NCBI RefSeq assembly: GCF_023703325.1
Contig: NZ_JAMQGM010000054.1
Coordinates: 1 to 41,770, forward strand
Reading direction: 5' to 3'
Source: Streptomyces meridianus
GTDB lineage: Bacteria; Actinomycetota; Actinomycetes; Streptomycetales; Streptomycetaceae
DNA: 41,770 nt
Shown: piece by piece, positions 15,516 through 23,992 of the stretch
Layout of the letters: every line of letters starts with the position of its first letter
How positions within the stretch are numbered: the first letter of the stretch is position 1
Program-made: the position numbers and the translations under genes
The notes under the pieces: generated by a model
What the model saw: the letters and a program-made list of their open reading frames with translations, nothing else
The model's database searches: none
Told to the model about the DNA's origin: nothing

Positions 15516-17561
15516 GTGCCCACGACCGTGCGACGGACCGTACTGACCCTGCCGGGCGTGCCCCTCGGGCCCGGCAACCCGCTGCCCGCGCTGCGTCCGC
15601 GGGACGAAGCGCACCGGATCGACGACCGTGAACGGGCCGCGCTGCCCTCCGACATGCGGCGCCAGGTCGGCTGGGAACCGCTGCGTTCCCTCCTGCCCGT
15701 CCGGATCCGGGACGGCTACGACCGCGACCGCCACCTGACCGACCTCGAAGCCATCGTCATCGAGAACGACCGCCTTCGGGCCACCGTCCTGCCCGGGCTC
15801 GGCGGCCGGGTGCACTCCCTGCACCACAAGCCCAGCGGCCGTGAACTCCTCTACCGCAACCCGGTGTTCCAGCCCGCGAACTTCGCCCTCAACGGTGCCT
15901 GGTTCTCCGGCGGCATCGAGTGGAACATCGGCGCCACCGGACACACCGTCCTGTCATGCGCCCCGCTGCACGCCGCCCGCGTGCACGCCCCCGACGGCGG
16001 CGAGATGCTGCGCCTGTGGGAGTGGGAGCGGCTGCGCGACACCCCGTTCCAGGTCGACCTGTGGCTCCCCGAGGGCTCGGACTTCCTCCATGTCGGAGTC
16101 CGGATCCGCAACCCGCACGACCGGCCCGTCCCGGTGTACTGGTGGTCGAACACCGCCGTCCCGGAAGGGCCGTCCTCCCCGGGCACCCGCATCCTGGCCC
16201 CCGCCGACGAGGCATGGCAGTTCGGCTACGAGCGCAGTCTGCGTCGGGTCCCGGTGCCCGAGTGGGACGGGGCCGACCGCACGTACCCGCTGCGCAGCGA
16301 GTACCCGGCCGACTTCTTCTACGAGGTCGCCGCCGCAGACCGCCGCTGGATCGCCGCGCTGGACGCCGACGGCCAGGGCCTGGTCCAGACGTCCACCGGC
16401 CGGCTGCGCGGCCGCAAGCTGTTCGTCTGGGGATCCGGCCGCGGCGGACGCCGGTGGCAGGAGTGGCTGACCGAGCCCGGAACAGGCGGCTACGCGGAGA
16501 TGCAGGCCGGCCTCGCCCGCACCCAGCTGGAGCACGTACGCCTCGACGCGGAAGCCGAGTTCAGCTGGCTCGAGGCGTACGGCCCGCTGTCCGCCGACCC
16601 CGTGGCCGTGCACGGCGACGACTGGGGCACTGCCCGCGCCGCGGCCGGATCGCAGCTCGAAGCGGCCCTGCCCGCACGGGCGGTGGAGGACGCCTACGCT
16701 CTCTGGCTGCCGTACGCCGACCACGAGCCGAAGGAGACCCTGGCCACCGGATCGGGCTGGGGCGCACTCGAGGTGGCGCGCGCCGGATACGAGCTGCCCG
16801 GCACCCCGTTCGACGCGTCCACGCTCGGCGAGGAGCAGCGCCCCTGGATGGAGTTGCTGCGTACCGGCATCTACCGCGGAGTGCAGGGCGACCTTCCGCC
16901 CGCTCCCGGGCCCGTCTCACCGGAGTGGCGCGACATGCTGGAGACGGCCGAGGCCGCCCCCTCGGAGCGGCACGAACTCGAACACCGCCTGGGGGTCGCC
17001 CAGTGGGCCGCGGGCGACCGTGCCCAGGCGGTGCTCAGCTGGGAGCGATCGGTCCAGCGCGGCCCGAAGTGGCCGTCCTTGTACTGCCTGGCCGTCGCCG
17101 ACCAGGAGTCGGACCACACCGAACGAGCCGCGGAGCGCTACCTCTCCGCCTTCGAGGACGCACGGACGGGCGAACCCGACAGCGCAGCCTGGACCGCGGT
17201 GACGACGGCGCTGGCCCGCGAGACGGTTCCGCTGCTGCTCGAGGCGGGCCGTCCGGGAGACGCCCGTCGCGTGCTGGAAGCGTTGCGCCCGGCCGTCCGG
17301 CACACCGGCCGCTTCCGGCTGCTGGAGGCGCAGACGCTGCTCGCCGAGGGCGATTCCGGAGCTGCCCGTGCCGTCCTCGACGAGGGGTTCGCGGTCCCCG
17401 ACCTGCGCGAAGGCGAGGAGACGCTGGAGAACACCTGGTGCGCGGTGGCGGAGCGTCTGACGGCCGGTGACGGCCCGGTCACCGAGGAGGCTCGTGCACG
17501 CGCCCGGGCGGAGCACCCGCTGCCCGGCCGGTACGACTTCAGGATGCGGCCACACGGCTGA
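15516..17561 (+). CDS. DUF5107 protein with C-terminal TPR-like repeats
   Basis: A protein of about 681 residues. The N-terminal half matches the DUF5107 pattern: a galactose-mutarotase-like beta-sandwich with LPGLGGRVHSLHHKPSGRE, a WFSGGIEWNIGATGH block, and WWSNTAVPE. These sandwiches usually bind or modify carbohydrates, but no catalytic activity is established for this group to my knowledge. The C-terminal third is helical with repeated A-W-x-x-G-D-x-x-x-A and AxxxLxxA patterns, like tetratricopeptide repeats, suggesting protein contacts. I prefer GTG 15516, because the protein then begins at the conserved TTVRRTVLTLP; GTG 15489 is an alternative adding nine residues. It is likely a monocistronic gene. 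Confidence 0.88.
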   Translation: MPTTVRRTVLTLPGVPLGPGNPLPALRPRDEAHRIDDRERAALPSDMRRQVGWEPLRSLLPVRIRDGYDRDRHLTDLEAIVIENDRLRATVLPGLGGRVHSLHHKPSGRELLYRNPVFQPANFALNGAWFSGGIEWNIGATGHTVLSCAPLHAARVHAPDGGEMLRLWEWERLRDTPFQVDLWLPEGSDFLHVGVRIRNPHDRPVPVYWWSNTAVPEGPSSPGTRILAPADEAWQFGYERSLRRVPVPEWDGADRTYPLRSEYPADFFYEVAAADRRWIAALDADGQGLVQTSTGRLRGRKLFVWGSGRGGRRWQEWLTEPGTGGYAEMQAGLARTQLEHVRLDAEAEFSWLEAYGPLSADPVAVHGDDWGTARAAAGSQLEAALPARAVEDAYALWLPYADHEPKETLATGSGWGALEVARAGYELPGTPFDASTLGEEQRPWMELLRTGIYRGVQGDLPPAPGPVSPEWRDMLETAEAAPSERHELEHRLGVAQWAAGDRAQAVLSWERSVQRGPKWPSLYCLAVADQESDHTERAAERYLSAFEDARTGEPDSAAWTAVTTALARETVPLLLEAGRPGDARRVLEALRPAVRHTGRFRLLEAQTLLAEGDSGAARAVLDEGFAVPDLREGEETLENTWCAVAERLTAGDGPVTEEARARARAEHPLPGRYDFRMRPHG

Positions 17562-17621
17562 GTCGGAACCGATCCGGGTGACACAGGAATGCGCCGGCCG
17601 GGTCCGCTCGTTGTGCGGGGC

Positions 17622-18542
17622 ATGAAGGCAGTGACGATCAACGCATACGGCGAGACGCCGCAGATCACCGAACAGCCCGACCCGAAGGTCGGTCCCGACA
17701 CCGTGCTCGTGCGCACCCGGGCCGCCGGGGTCAACCCCGTGGACTGGAAGGTCACGGCGGGATACCTCGACCAGATCATGTACGTGCACTTCCCCCTCGT
17801 CCCGGGCTGGGACGTCGCGGGCGTGGTGGAGCGGGTCGGTCCGTCCGTCACCGAGTTCGCGCCCGGCGACGAGGTGATCGGTTACAACCGTCAGGACCAC
17901 GTCCAGAACGGCACCTATGCCGAGCTGGTCCCCGTCCCGGTGCGCGCGCTGGCGCGCAAGCCAGCCTCCCTGAGCTGGCAGCAGGCGGCCGGACTGCCGC
18001 TGGCCGGCCTCACCGCCTACCAGTCGCTGCGCGCGGCCGGGGCCGGCAAGGGCGACACGGTACTCGTGCACGCCGCGGCCGGCGGAGTGGGGTCGTTCGC
18101 CGTGCAGATCGCGAAGGCGCAGGGCGCCCGCGTCATCGGCACCGCGAGTGAGCGCAACCACGACTACCTGCGCTCGCTGGGGGCGGAGCCGGTGGCCCAC
18201 GGGGACGGGCTCGTCGAACGGGTGCGCGCCCTGGCGCCCGAAGGCGTCGACGCCGCACTCGACTTCGTCGGCGGGGACGCGATCGCGGCCTCGCTGGACC
18301 TGGTGAAGGACCCCGCCGGTGCGGTCTCGATCGTCGACCCCGCCATCGCCTCCTCCGGCGGCCGGTACGTCTTCGTCCGGCCGAGCGCCGAGGACCTCGC
18401 AGCACTCGGCGAACTCGCCGACACGGGCCGGCTGACCGTCAACATCGACCGGGAGCTGTCGCTGGCAGAGGCGGCGGAGGCGTTCAGGGTCAGCCAGGAG
18501 GGGCGTACCCGCGGCAAGATCGTGCTGACCGTCTCCCCCTGA
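17622..18542 (+). CDS. NADP-dependent quinone-oxidoreductase-type alcohol dehydrogenase
   Basis: A 306-residue zinc-independent medium-chain dehydrogenase/reductase. The N-terminal catalytic domain has the AAGVNPVDWKV and GWDVAGVVERVG segments. The Rossmann fold has HAAAGGVGSFAVQIAKAQG (about residues 149-167), where the AxxGGVG loop binds NADPH. The structural-zinc cysteines of true alcohol dehydrogenases are absent, as in quinone oxidoreductases. It should reduce an enone or quinone with NADPH. The ATG at 17622 is chosen because the domain begins there (MKAVTINAYG). It converges with the VOC gene at 18555, twelve bases away. Confidence 0.92.
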   Translation: MKAVTINAYGETPQITEQPDPKVGPDTVLVRTRAAGVNPVDWKVTAGYLDQIMYVHFPLVPGWDVAGVVERVGPSVTEFAPGDEVIGYNRQDHVQNGTYAELVPVPVRALARKPASLSWQQAAGLPLAGLTAYQSLRAAGAGKGDTVLVHAAAGGVGSFAVQIAKAQGARVIGTASERNHDYLRSLGAEPVAHGDGLVERVRALAPEGVDAALDFVGGDAIAASLDLVKDPAGAVSIVDPAIASSGGRYVFVRPSAEDLAALGELADTGRLTVNIDRELSLAEAAEAFRVSQEGRTRGKIVLTVSP

Positions 18543-18554
18543 ACCCGAGGGGCG

Positions 18555-18911
18555 TCAGTCTCCGGGCCCGCCGCGGTCGACGTACTCGAAGATCGAGCCG
18601 TCGGGGTGGCGGGCCAGGAGGTTGCGGCCGACCGGGGTGGGCACCGGGCCTGCGATGACCTGCGCGCCCACCTCGGTCAGCACGGTGTACGCCTCGGTCA
18701 CGTCCTTCACCGCAATGGTGGCCGTGACCTTGCGCAGCACCTCCAGTTCCGCTTCCGGGCCGCTCATGAGCAGGAAGGCGCCCACGGCGGCGACGGACAC
18801 ACCGCCGCGTTCGAACCGCAGCGCCTGCGTACCCGTGAGGCGCTCGTAGACACCGACGTGCGCCTCGAGGTCGTCGACGCACACCCGCAGTGAAGTTCCC
18901 AGGATTTCCAT
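18555..18911 (-). CDS. VOC (glyoxalase/bleomycin-resistance) family protein
   Basis: A 118-residue protein with two beta-alpha-beta-beta-beta modules, one starting at LRVCVDDLEAHVGVYERL and one at VTATIAVKDVTEAYTVL. It ends with the family's NLLARHPDGSIFEYVDR strand, which carries a conserved Glu near residue 110. Members include glyoxalases, dioxygenases and antibiotic-binding resistance proteins, and function cannot be chosen from this sequence. The methyltransferase gene ends eleven bases before its start on the same strand, so the two are probably co-transcribed. Confidence 0.88.
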   Translation of the reverse strand: MEILGTSLRVCVDDLEAHVGVYERLTGTQALRFERGGVSVAAVGAFLLMSGPEAELEVLRKVTATIAVKDVTEAYTVLTEVGAQVIAGPVPTPVGRNLLARHPDGSIFEYVDRGGPGD

Positions 18912-18922
18912 GGGACTTGAGA

Positions 18923-19759
18923 CTAGGCGGAGGCAGTCCGCTCCTCCACCGGTACGCGGCAGAGCACTTCGCCGTGCAGGACCGTGAACCAGCCGTCGTC
19001 CGACGCGCCCCAGTCCCGCCAGGCGCGGGCGATCCCGTGCAGATCGTCGTCGGTGGCGTGACCGGTGCCGACTGCCCGCTGGGCGTAGCGCGGTTCCTCG
19101 GTCCGGTCCGCCCACATGCCGCTCCACCAGGCGCGTTCTCCGGCCGTGGCGAAGCACCAGGTGCCCGCGGAGGCGGTGACGTCGTCGAACCCCGCTTCGT
19201 GCGCCCAGGCGAGGAGGCGCCGACCGGCATCCGGCTCGCCACCGTTGGCGCGGGCCACCCGGCGGTAGAGGGCGAGCCATTCGTCCAGTCCGGGGACGGC
19301 CGGATACCAGGTCATCGCCGCGTAGTCGCTGTCGCGCGCCGCCACCACACCGCCCGGGCGGCACACCCGGTGCATCTCGCGCAGGGCCCCCACCGGGTCC
19401 GCGACGTGCTGGAGCACCTGGTGCGCGTGGACGACGTCGAACGAGTCGTCGGGGAAAAACAGTCCGTGCACATCGCCCACGCCGAAGTGCACGTTCTCCA
19501 GGCCCCGTTCGGCTGTGACGGCGCGGGCCTGCTCGACCACCGTGGGTTCCGAGTCGACCGCGGTGACCGTTCCGGGCGCGACCAGGGCGGCGAGGTCGGC
19601 GGTGATGGTTCCCGGCCCGCAGCCCACGTCCAGGACGGACATGCCCGGCCGGAGTTCGCCGAGGAGGTACTCGGCCGAGTTGTCGGCGGTGCGCCAACGG
19701 TGCGACCTGAGCACCGACTCGTGATGGCCGTGGGTGTAGACAGCGGGTTTCTTCGGCAC
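18923..19759 (-). CDS. SAM-dependent class I methyltransferase
   Basis: A 278-residue methyltransferase. Motif I is VLDVGCGPGTI (about residues 42-52), motif II is TAVDSEPTVVEQA, and the acidic VHAHQVLQHVADP loop follows. The order is that of the UbiE/COQ5-like group, which methylate quinones, lipids or small metabolites. The N-terminal THGHHESVLRSHRWRTADNS pattern is common in actinobacterial members. The GTG at 19759 has GGAG six bases upstream and is preferred to the ATG at 19816, which lies inside an inverted repeat. The VOC gene follows closely and is probably on the same transcript. Confidence 0.9.
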   Translation of the reverse strand: MPKKPAVYTHGHHESVLRSHRWRTADNSAEYLLGELRPGMSVLDVGCGPGTITADLAALVAPGTVTAVDSEPTVVEQARAVTAERGLENVHFGVGDVHGLFFPDDSFDVVHAHQVLQHVADPVGALREMHRVCRPGGVVAARDSDYAAMTWYPAVPGLDEWLALYRRVARANGGEPDAGRRLLAWAHEAGFDDVTASAGTWCFATAGERAWWSGMWADRTEEPRYAQRAVGTGHATDDDLHGIARAWRDWGASDDGWFTVLHGEVLCRVPVEERTASA

Positions 19760-19807
19760 GGCGGATCTCCCTGGGTGACGGGGCGTCGGGTTTCCGCAGC
19801 CTAGACC

Positions 19808-19850
19808 TCGACTCACATGGTGAGAAGATCTGTCTCGCCATGTGAGTCGA
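19808..19850 (-). terminator. Long inverted repeat after the PAP2-DGK gene
   Basis: A perfect 13-bp inverted repeat, TCGACTCACATGG ... CCATGTGAGTCGA, continues inward with a wobble pair and GAGA/TCTC. It leaves a short loop around AGATCT. It begins six bases after the stop codon of the PAP2-DGK gene and ends about 50 bases before the methyltransferase start. Position favours a terminator. Its low GC content for this genome and its symmetric form leave room for an operator of the methyltransferase gene. Confidence 0.6.
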
Positions 19851-19855
19851 CGTGG

Positions 19856-21367
19856 TCAGTCGAGAACGGGGCGGTAGACCGTCAGCGCCTCCTTCTCCTT
19901 GTCGATCAGGAACGAACCCGGCGCCGGCCTGACCTCCCCGTCGAAGGCCATGTGGGCGCCCTCGGGCACCCCGGAGATGTGCACGCGCTCCGGCCGCGCC
20001 GCCGCGTAGACCGGCGAGCGTTTGAGCACGCCGGTGAGCGCCGCCGCGAGCAGGCGGATACGGGCGAACCGCCCACCGTGCGCGATCCGCAGGTCGAGCA
20101 GCCCGTCGGCCAGGTCGTAACGGCGCACCGGGGCGATGCCGACGCTGCGGTAGGACCCGTTGCCGGCGAACAGCAGCCACATCGCGCGGCGACGCCCGTT
20201 GACCTCGGCCTCGACCGGACGAGCGGTGTGCAGGACGTGCAGGACGCCCAGCAGGCTCGCTGCGGGGCCGCCGATCCGTGGCGACCAGCGCTCCCGCAGC
20301 CGCACCAGATCGGGGTACGAGCCGATGCTGAAGGTGTTGAGGAAGTACGTCGGCTCGCGCGAGGTGCCGATACCCGCGTCGGGGCGGACCCGCCCCACGT
20401 CGACCCGGACGGCGCTCCCGCTCGCCACGGCCGCGCAGGTGTCCTGGACGGTCTCCGCACCCAGGTCCACGGCGAAGTGGTTGAACGTCCCCCCGGGCAG
20501 GACGGCCAGCGGCACGCGGTGGTGCAGGGCCGCGGTCGCGGCCGCGTTCACCGTGCCGTCGCCCCCGCAGACCCCCAGGGCCCCGCCGGTCTCGGCCGCG
20601 TTGCGGGCGGCCTCCGCGAGCACGTCGGAGAGCGGCCCCGCCTCCGGCTCGTACAGGATGACCTCGGCGTCCGGCAGGATCGCCCTGAGCTGCCGGATCG
20701 GGTCGGTCAGCTGCGGCTGGACCCCCGACCCCGGGTTGACCACCACGAACAGGCCCTTGCCGTCCGGAAGAGCCGGGGCGCCCGTCCGCGGCCGGGCCGG
20801 CGGCGGCAGTTGGATGCGGGAGGGCACCAGGCCGCGGACCGCATACGCCGCTCCGGCGCCCAGGGCGGCACCCACGAGGACGTCGCTCGGATAGTGGACG
20901 CCGGTGTAGACGCGGGAGAACGCAACCGAGGCGGCGACGGGTGCCAGCGCCGCTCCCCAGCGGCGGGACTCGAGCGCGGCGCCGACCGCGAAGGCTGCGG
21001 CGGAGGCGGCGTGGCCGGACGGGAACGACGTCGTGATCGGCTGCCGGGCCAACCGTCGCATGACCGGCACGGCGTCGAGGACGGGGCGCTGCCGGCGCAC
21101 CGACCGCTTGGCCAGCGTGTTGACGGTGGCCGAGGCCAGAGCCAGGGAGGCGACCCCGCGAGCGGCGGCGCGCCGTGCCCGGGGGCTGCCGAGGGCCCAC
21201 ATCCCGGCCGCCGTGCCGAACCAGAGGAGGCCGTGGTTGGCGCTGCGGCTCAGCCGGGGCAGTACCCGGTCGGCGGCGGGCCAGTGGCGCTCGGCCACGC
21301 GCAGGAAGAGCAGATGGTCGGGCCGGGTCAGCCGCGACGGGAAGCGGCGGCTCGGTGTCTGTTTCAT
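19856..21367 (-). CDS. Bifunctional PAP2 phosphatase / diacylglycerol kinase-family protein
   Basis: A 503-residue two-domain protein. Residues about 15-185 form a PAP2 lipid phosphatase with all three motifs: KRSVRRQRP (Lys88-Pro95), PSGHA (116-120, catalytic His119) and SRVYTGVHYPSD (Arg152, His158, Asp162). Several hydrophobic helices place it in the membrane. Residues about 204-503 form a diacylglycerol kinase catalytic domain: VVNPGSG, GGDGT (268-272) and LPGGTFNHFA. The fusion pairs a lipid-phosphate phosphatase with a lipid kinase and is known in actinobacteria; the in vivo lipid is unknown. I prefer ATG 21367, with GAGG upstream, over ATG 21379. Confidence 0.92.
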   Translation of the reverse strand: MKQTPSRRFPSRLTRPDHLLFLRVAERHWPAADRVLPRLSRSANHGLLWFGTAAGMWALGSPRARRAAARGVASLALASATVNTLAKRSVRRQRPVLDAVPVMRRLARQPITTSFPSGHAASAAAFAVGAALESRRWGAALAPVAASVAFSRVYTGVHYPSDVLVGAALGAGAAYAVRGLVPSRIQLPPPARPRTGAPALPDGKGLFVVVNPGSGVQPQLTDPIRQLRAILPDAEVILYEPEAGPLSDVLAEAARNAAETGGALGVCGGDGTVNAAATAALHHRVPLAVLPGGTFNHFAVDLGAETVQDTCAAVASGSAVRVDVGRVRPDAGIGTSREPTYFLNTFSIGSYPDLVRLRERWSPRIGGPAASLLGVLHVLHTARPVEAEVNGRRRAMWLLFAGNGSYRSVGIAPVRRYDLADGLLDLRIAHGGRFARIRLLAAALTGVLKRSPVYAAARPERVHISGVPEGAHMAFDGEVRPAPGSFLIDKEKEALTVYRPVLD

Positions 21368-21570
21368 GTTGGCCCTCATACCCCTTGACGGCCCGAGCAC
21401 CGGAAAGCGCGGGAAGCACCCACCGGTCGGCGGTGGCCTTCCCGGAGGAACCCCCCGCGGGGAGGAGGGGACGATTCCCCCCCGGGGCCCGAAGGGAGGC
21501 CCCCCGAATCGGCGGTGCCGGCCTCCCGGGCCGGTGGGCGCTGCGCGAGGGTCCCGTCGGCAATCGTGTG

Positions 21571-21594
21571 GTGTAAATCCGGCGAAAGGGGTAC
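21571..21594 (+). promoter_or_regulatory. Sigma-B-type stress promoter upstream of the DUF6158 gene
   Basis: GTGT at 21571-21574, fourteen bases, then GGGTAC at 21589-21594. This fits the Streptomyces sigma-B family consensus GNNT-N14-16-GGGTAC. Transcription would start near 21601, leaving a leader of about 55 bases with a GAGGAGGGAG ribosome binding site. The rest of 21368-21656 is very G/C-rich, with runs of G and C and no supported gene. Confidence 0.6.
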
Positions 21595-21656
21595 TCGGGA
21601 CGAGGCCCCGAATGTGCCGGGTGCTGTCAGGCGCGTGTCCGAGGAGGGAGTGCCCC

Positions 21657-21911
21657 ATGGAGAACGTGGCCGAATCCGGGCGGCGCGGCATGGGCATCGA
21701 CCCGTCCGGTCTCGACGAGTCGCAGCTGATCAAGGAGCTGGAGACGATCCACCGGACGCGTCACGAAACGCTCCTGTTCGGATCCGCCGACGCTCTCGAC
21801 ACCCACAACTCCCGCATGGCGCAGCTCGAGGGCGAGTACCTGCGCCGACATCCACGCAGACAGGTCGCGCCCGGGCGGACCAGGGCGGGGGCCCGCGCCC
21901 GCGCATGCTGA
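21657..21911 (+). CDS. DUF6158 family small protein
   Basis: An 84-residue protein. The core GIDPSGLDESQLIKELETIH (residues 13-32), followed by RTRHETLLFGS and AQLEGEYLRRHP, matches the DUF6158 family as I know it from Streptomyces. It is predicted to be an almost all-helical soluble protein with an arginine-rich tail. No biochemical role is known to me. GAGGAGGGAG lies eight bases before the ATG. A sigma-B-like promoter upstream suggests expression under osmotic or general stress. It may be co-transcribed with the small membrane protein gene about 160 bases downstream. Confidence 0.85.
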   Translation: MENVAESGRRGMGIDPSGLDESQLIKELETIHRTRHETLLFGSADALDTHNSRMAQLEGEYLRRHPRRQVAPGRTRAGARARAC

Positions 21912-22072
21912 ACGGTCACCGGCCCCGGCCCTGCGCCGGGCCCCGGCCCGCGTGACGGTCGGCCCGGCGGCGGCAGAGGGGGCGAACAGCAGGGGCGAAG
22001 AGTGAGAGGCGAACAGAGCAGGGCCCGAGCGCCCGTCAGGGTGCTCCGCGTTCCGGGAGGAGGGACTGGGCC

Positions 22073-22252
22073 ATGGCGGTTCTCGCCGTATTGCTACCCG
22101 TGGTCATGCTCGGGTTCGTGCTGGCGCTCGGCCGCTACGAGGACGTGATGCTGCGTCCGCCGTCCGCCCGCCGGACGCCCCAGCCGCCCGGCAGCGCCCC
22201 CGTCGCGCCCCGTTCGCAGTCGGGCGACGTGCAGAGCGGCTGTGAGCACTAG
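22073..22252 (+). CDS. Small single-pass membrane protein, 59 aa
   Basis: A short gene with an excellent ribosome binding site (GGGAGGAGGGA, nine bases upstream of ATG). Residues 2-20 are a hydrophobic helix (AVLAVLLPVVMLGFVLALG), followed by RYEDVML and a proline-rich polar tail. The positive-inside pattern is unclear, but a single transmembrane anchor is likely. Codon third positions are strongly G/C biased. Function unknown. It ends 143 bases before the PLP-fold gene on the same strand. Confidence 0.75.
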   Translation: MAVLAVLLPVVMLGFVLALGRYEDVMLRPPSARRTPQPPGSAPVAPRSQSGDVQSGCEH

Positions 22253-22395
22253 GCATGCCCGACGGGCGCCGGCGCGGTACGGGCTCCACCGGTGAACCCG
22301 CTCGGGACCGCAGCACCTGGTCCCGGCCCGTACCGGCGACGCGCACCGGTGGCTCCGCCGTCAGCTGCGCCCCGCACAGCGGCCGGAGGTGAGCC

Positions 22396-23637
22396 ATGGA
22401 GCGGACCCGACCGGACAGCCGCGGCCCGGCGCCCTTCGGTCCTCCGGTAACCGACGCCGGACTTCCCGTCCTGCCCGAACTCGCCGGCCGGGCGGCCGCT
22501 GCCGCCGGGGACGTCCGGGCGCAGCCCGCCGGCGGGGGCGCCGAGGTGCTGGAGGCCGCGTGCGGCTACTGGCGCCGGCGCAGCCTGCCGACCGGCGTCG
22601 ACCGGGCCGCCGCCGCGCCCGGCGCCCAGCCGCTGCTTCTCGCGCTCCTCGCGGCCATCGGCGGCGAGGTGCTGCTGACCCGGCCGTGCGCCCCCTGGTA
22701 CCCCTCGCAGGCACGGCTGCTCGGGCTGCCCGCCTACCACGCACCCGCTCCCGCGGAGTGCGGCGGAGTGCCCGACCCGTTCGCCTTCCTGGAGACCGTG
22801 CGGCGGGTCCGCGCGGAGGGCGGCGACCCGCGGGTGCTGTTGACGGCGGTGGTCGACGACCCGACGGGCACCTTCGCTCCGCCAGAACTCATGCACGAGG
22901 TGTGCGAGGCTGCCGTCGACGAGGGGTTGCTGATCATCAGCGACGAGACCTACCGGGAAACCCTCCACCGGGAGTGGCCCGGGCGCGAGGGCGTTCCCGT
23001 CGGCCTCCTGAGTCCGGCCGAGATGCAGCCCGACCACGTCGTGGTACTCGCCGACCTCGGTGCGGATCTCGTACCGGCCGCCTGGCCCGCGGCGATCGCG
23101 CGGTTCCCGGACACGCCTCGCGGAGCGCAGCTGCACGCAGCGACCCTCGACGCCCTCTCCACGCTGCACGCCGTGCTGCCCTCGCCGGTCGCTGCCGCGG
23201 TCGCGCACGCGCTGACCGAGCCGCAGGCCGTCACCGAGCGCCGGTCCGAGGCCGCCCGCCTCCACGGGGCGATCGCCGCCGCTCTGTACAGCGCCGTCAC
23301 AGCCGCGGGTGCGTTCTGCCGGCCGCCGCGCGCGGGCGGTCACCTCTATCCCGACCTGGAGCCGCTGCGTCCCGCTCTCGACGCCCGGGGCATCACCGAC
23401 TCGGTGGATCTGGAGGATCGGCTCAGCGCCGACCTCGGCGTGCCGGTGCCCGGCGGACATCGCTTCGGGGACGCCCCCGATCTCCTGCGGGTCCGGCTGT
23501 CCACGGGGCCACTGCTGGGGGCCGACGACGATCAGGGGCTCGAAGTGCTCGTCGCCGACGATCCGCTGACGGTGCCGCATGTCGCTGGTTTCCTGGAGCG
23601 GTTCGCCGCCTGGTTCGACGACCTGGCGGGCGGCTGA
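22396..23637 (+). CDS. Aminotransferase-fold protein lacking the PLP lysine (probable pseudoenzyme)
   Basis: A 413-residue protein with the outline of fold-type I aminotransferases. Conserved remnants are DDPTGT (154-159, from NPxNPTG, with the Asn changed to Asp155), ISDETY (181-186, with the PLP-contacting Asp183 and Tyr186) and a C-terminal RVRLSTG arginine. The segment that should hold the Schiff-base lysine (S-x-S-K-x-x-x-x-P-G) reads ADLGADLVPAAW (219-230) with no lysine. The enzyme therefore probably cannot do normal transamination, and may be a regulatory or binding protein. The ATG follows GGAGGTGAGCC. An intrinsic terminator follows directly. Confidence 0.8.
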   Translation: MERTRPDSRGPAPFGPPVTDAGLPVLPELAGRAAAAAGDVRAQPAGGGAEVLEAACGYWRRRSLPTGVDRAAAAPGAQPLLLALLAAIGGEVLLTRPCAPWYPSQARLLGLPAYHAPAPAECGGVPDPFAFLETVRRVRAEGGDPRVLLTAVVDDPTGTFAPPELMHEVCEAAVDEGLLIISDETYRETLHREWPGREGVPVGLLSPAEMQPDHVVVLADLGADLVPAAWPAAIARFPDTPRGAQLHAATLDALSTLHAVLPSPVAAAVAHALTEPQAVTERRSEAARLHGAIAAALYSAVTAAGAFCRPPRAGGHLYPDLEPLRPALDARGITDSVDLEDRLSADLGVPVPGGHRFGDAPDLLRVRLSTGPLLGADDDQGLEVLVADDPLTVPHVAGFLERFAAWFDDLAGG

Positions 23638-23639
23638 GC

Positions 23640-23671
23640 CCGGAGAGGCCGGTTGCTCCGGTTGCCTTTTT
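23640..23671 (+). terminator. Intrinsic terminator after the PLP-fold gene
   Basis: CCGGAG, ten-base loop, CTCCGG, then TTGCC and five T residues. It begins two bases after the stop codon and is one of the few hairpins here with a T-run. Confidence 0.65.
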
Positions 23672-23992
23672 CCACGAGCCCCGAACCGCCGCAGCCGGGT
23701 GAGGTTTCTGCCCCGGTCGGTCAGTCCTCCGGCCGAAGTCGTCGACGAGTGGCCTCAAGGCGCTGGTCACAGTCGGGTGCGAGCAGTCCGGGAAGCGTCT
23801 TGTCCAGCGTTACGTGGTTCCTGTTCTCCCTGTTCTTCGAGGTCACCGAGATGGCCGGGCAGCAGAGGAGCGGGGGAAAGGCACCCACGGCATCCAAGCC
23901 CTCGGGGAAGGCCACGGCGGCCGCACGCCGATCCGGCCACGGGCCGTACCTCCGGGACACGTTGCCCCGGGCTGCCGCCGCCGGTGCCGGGA
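23672..23992. other. Intergenic region, about 320 bases
   Basis: I find no gene I can support. An ATG at 23850 opens a 68-codon plus-strand frame rich in Lys, Ala, Ser and Gly, but it has no ribosome binding site and overlaps the end of the DedA gene antisense. A minus-strand frame ends at 23721 with a charged tail. Neither has a recognisable domain. The region lies between convergent genes. Confidence 0.4.

Noticed and set aside
18555..21563. 1002-codon minus-strand open frame
   Set aside because: It runs out of frame through the methyltransferase and PAP2-DGK genes; only its last 118 codons, the VOC protein, are real.
21606..21612. CCGAAT upstream of the DUF6158 gene as another SigK-type promoter
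   Set aside because: No matching -35 element 15 bases upstream; the sigma-B-like GGGTAC just before it explains the region better.
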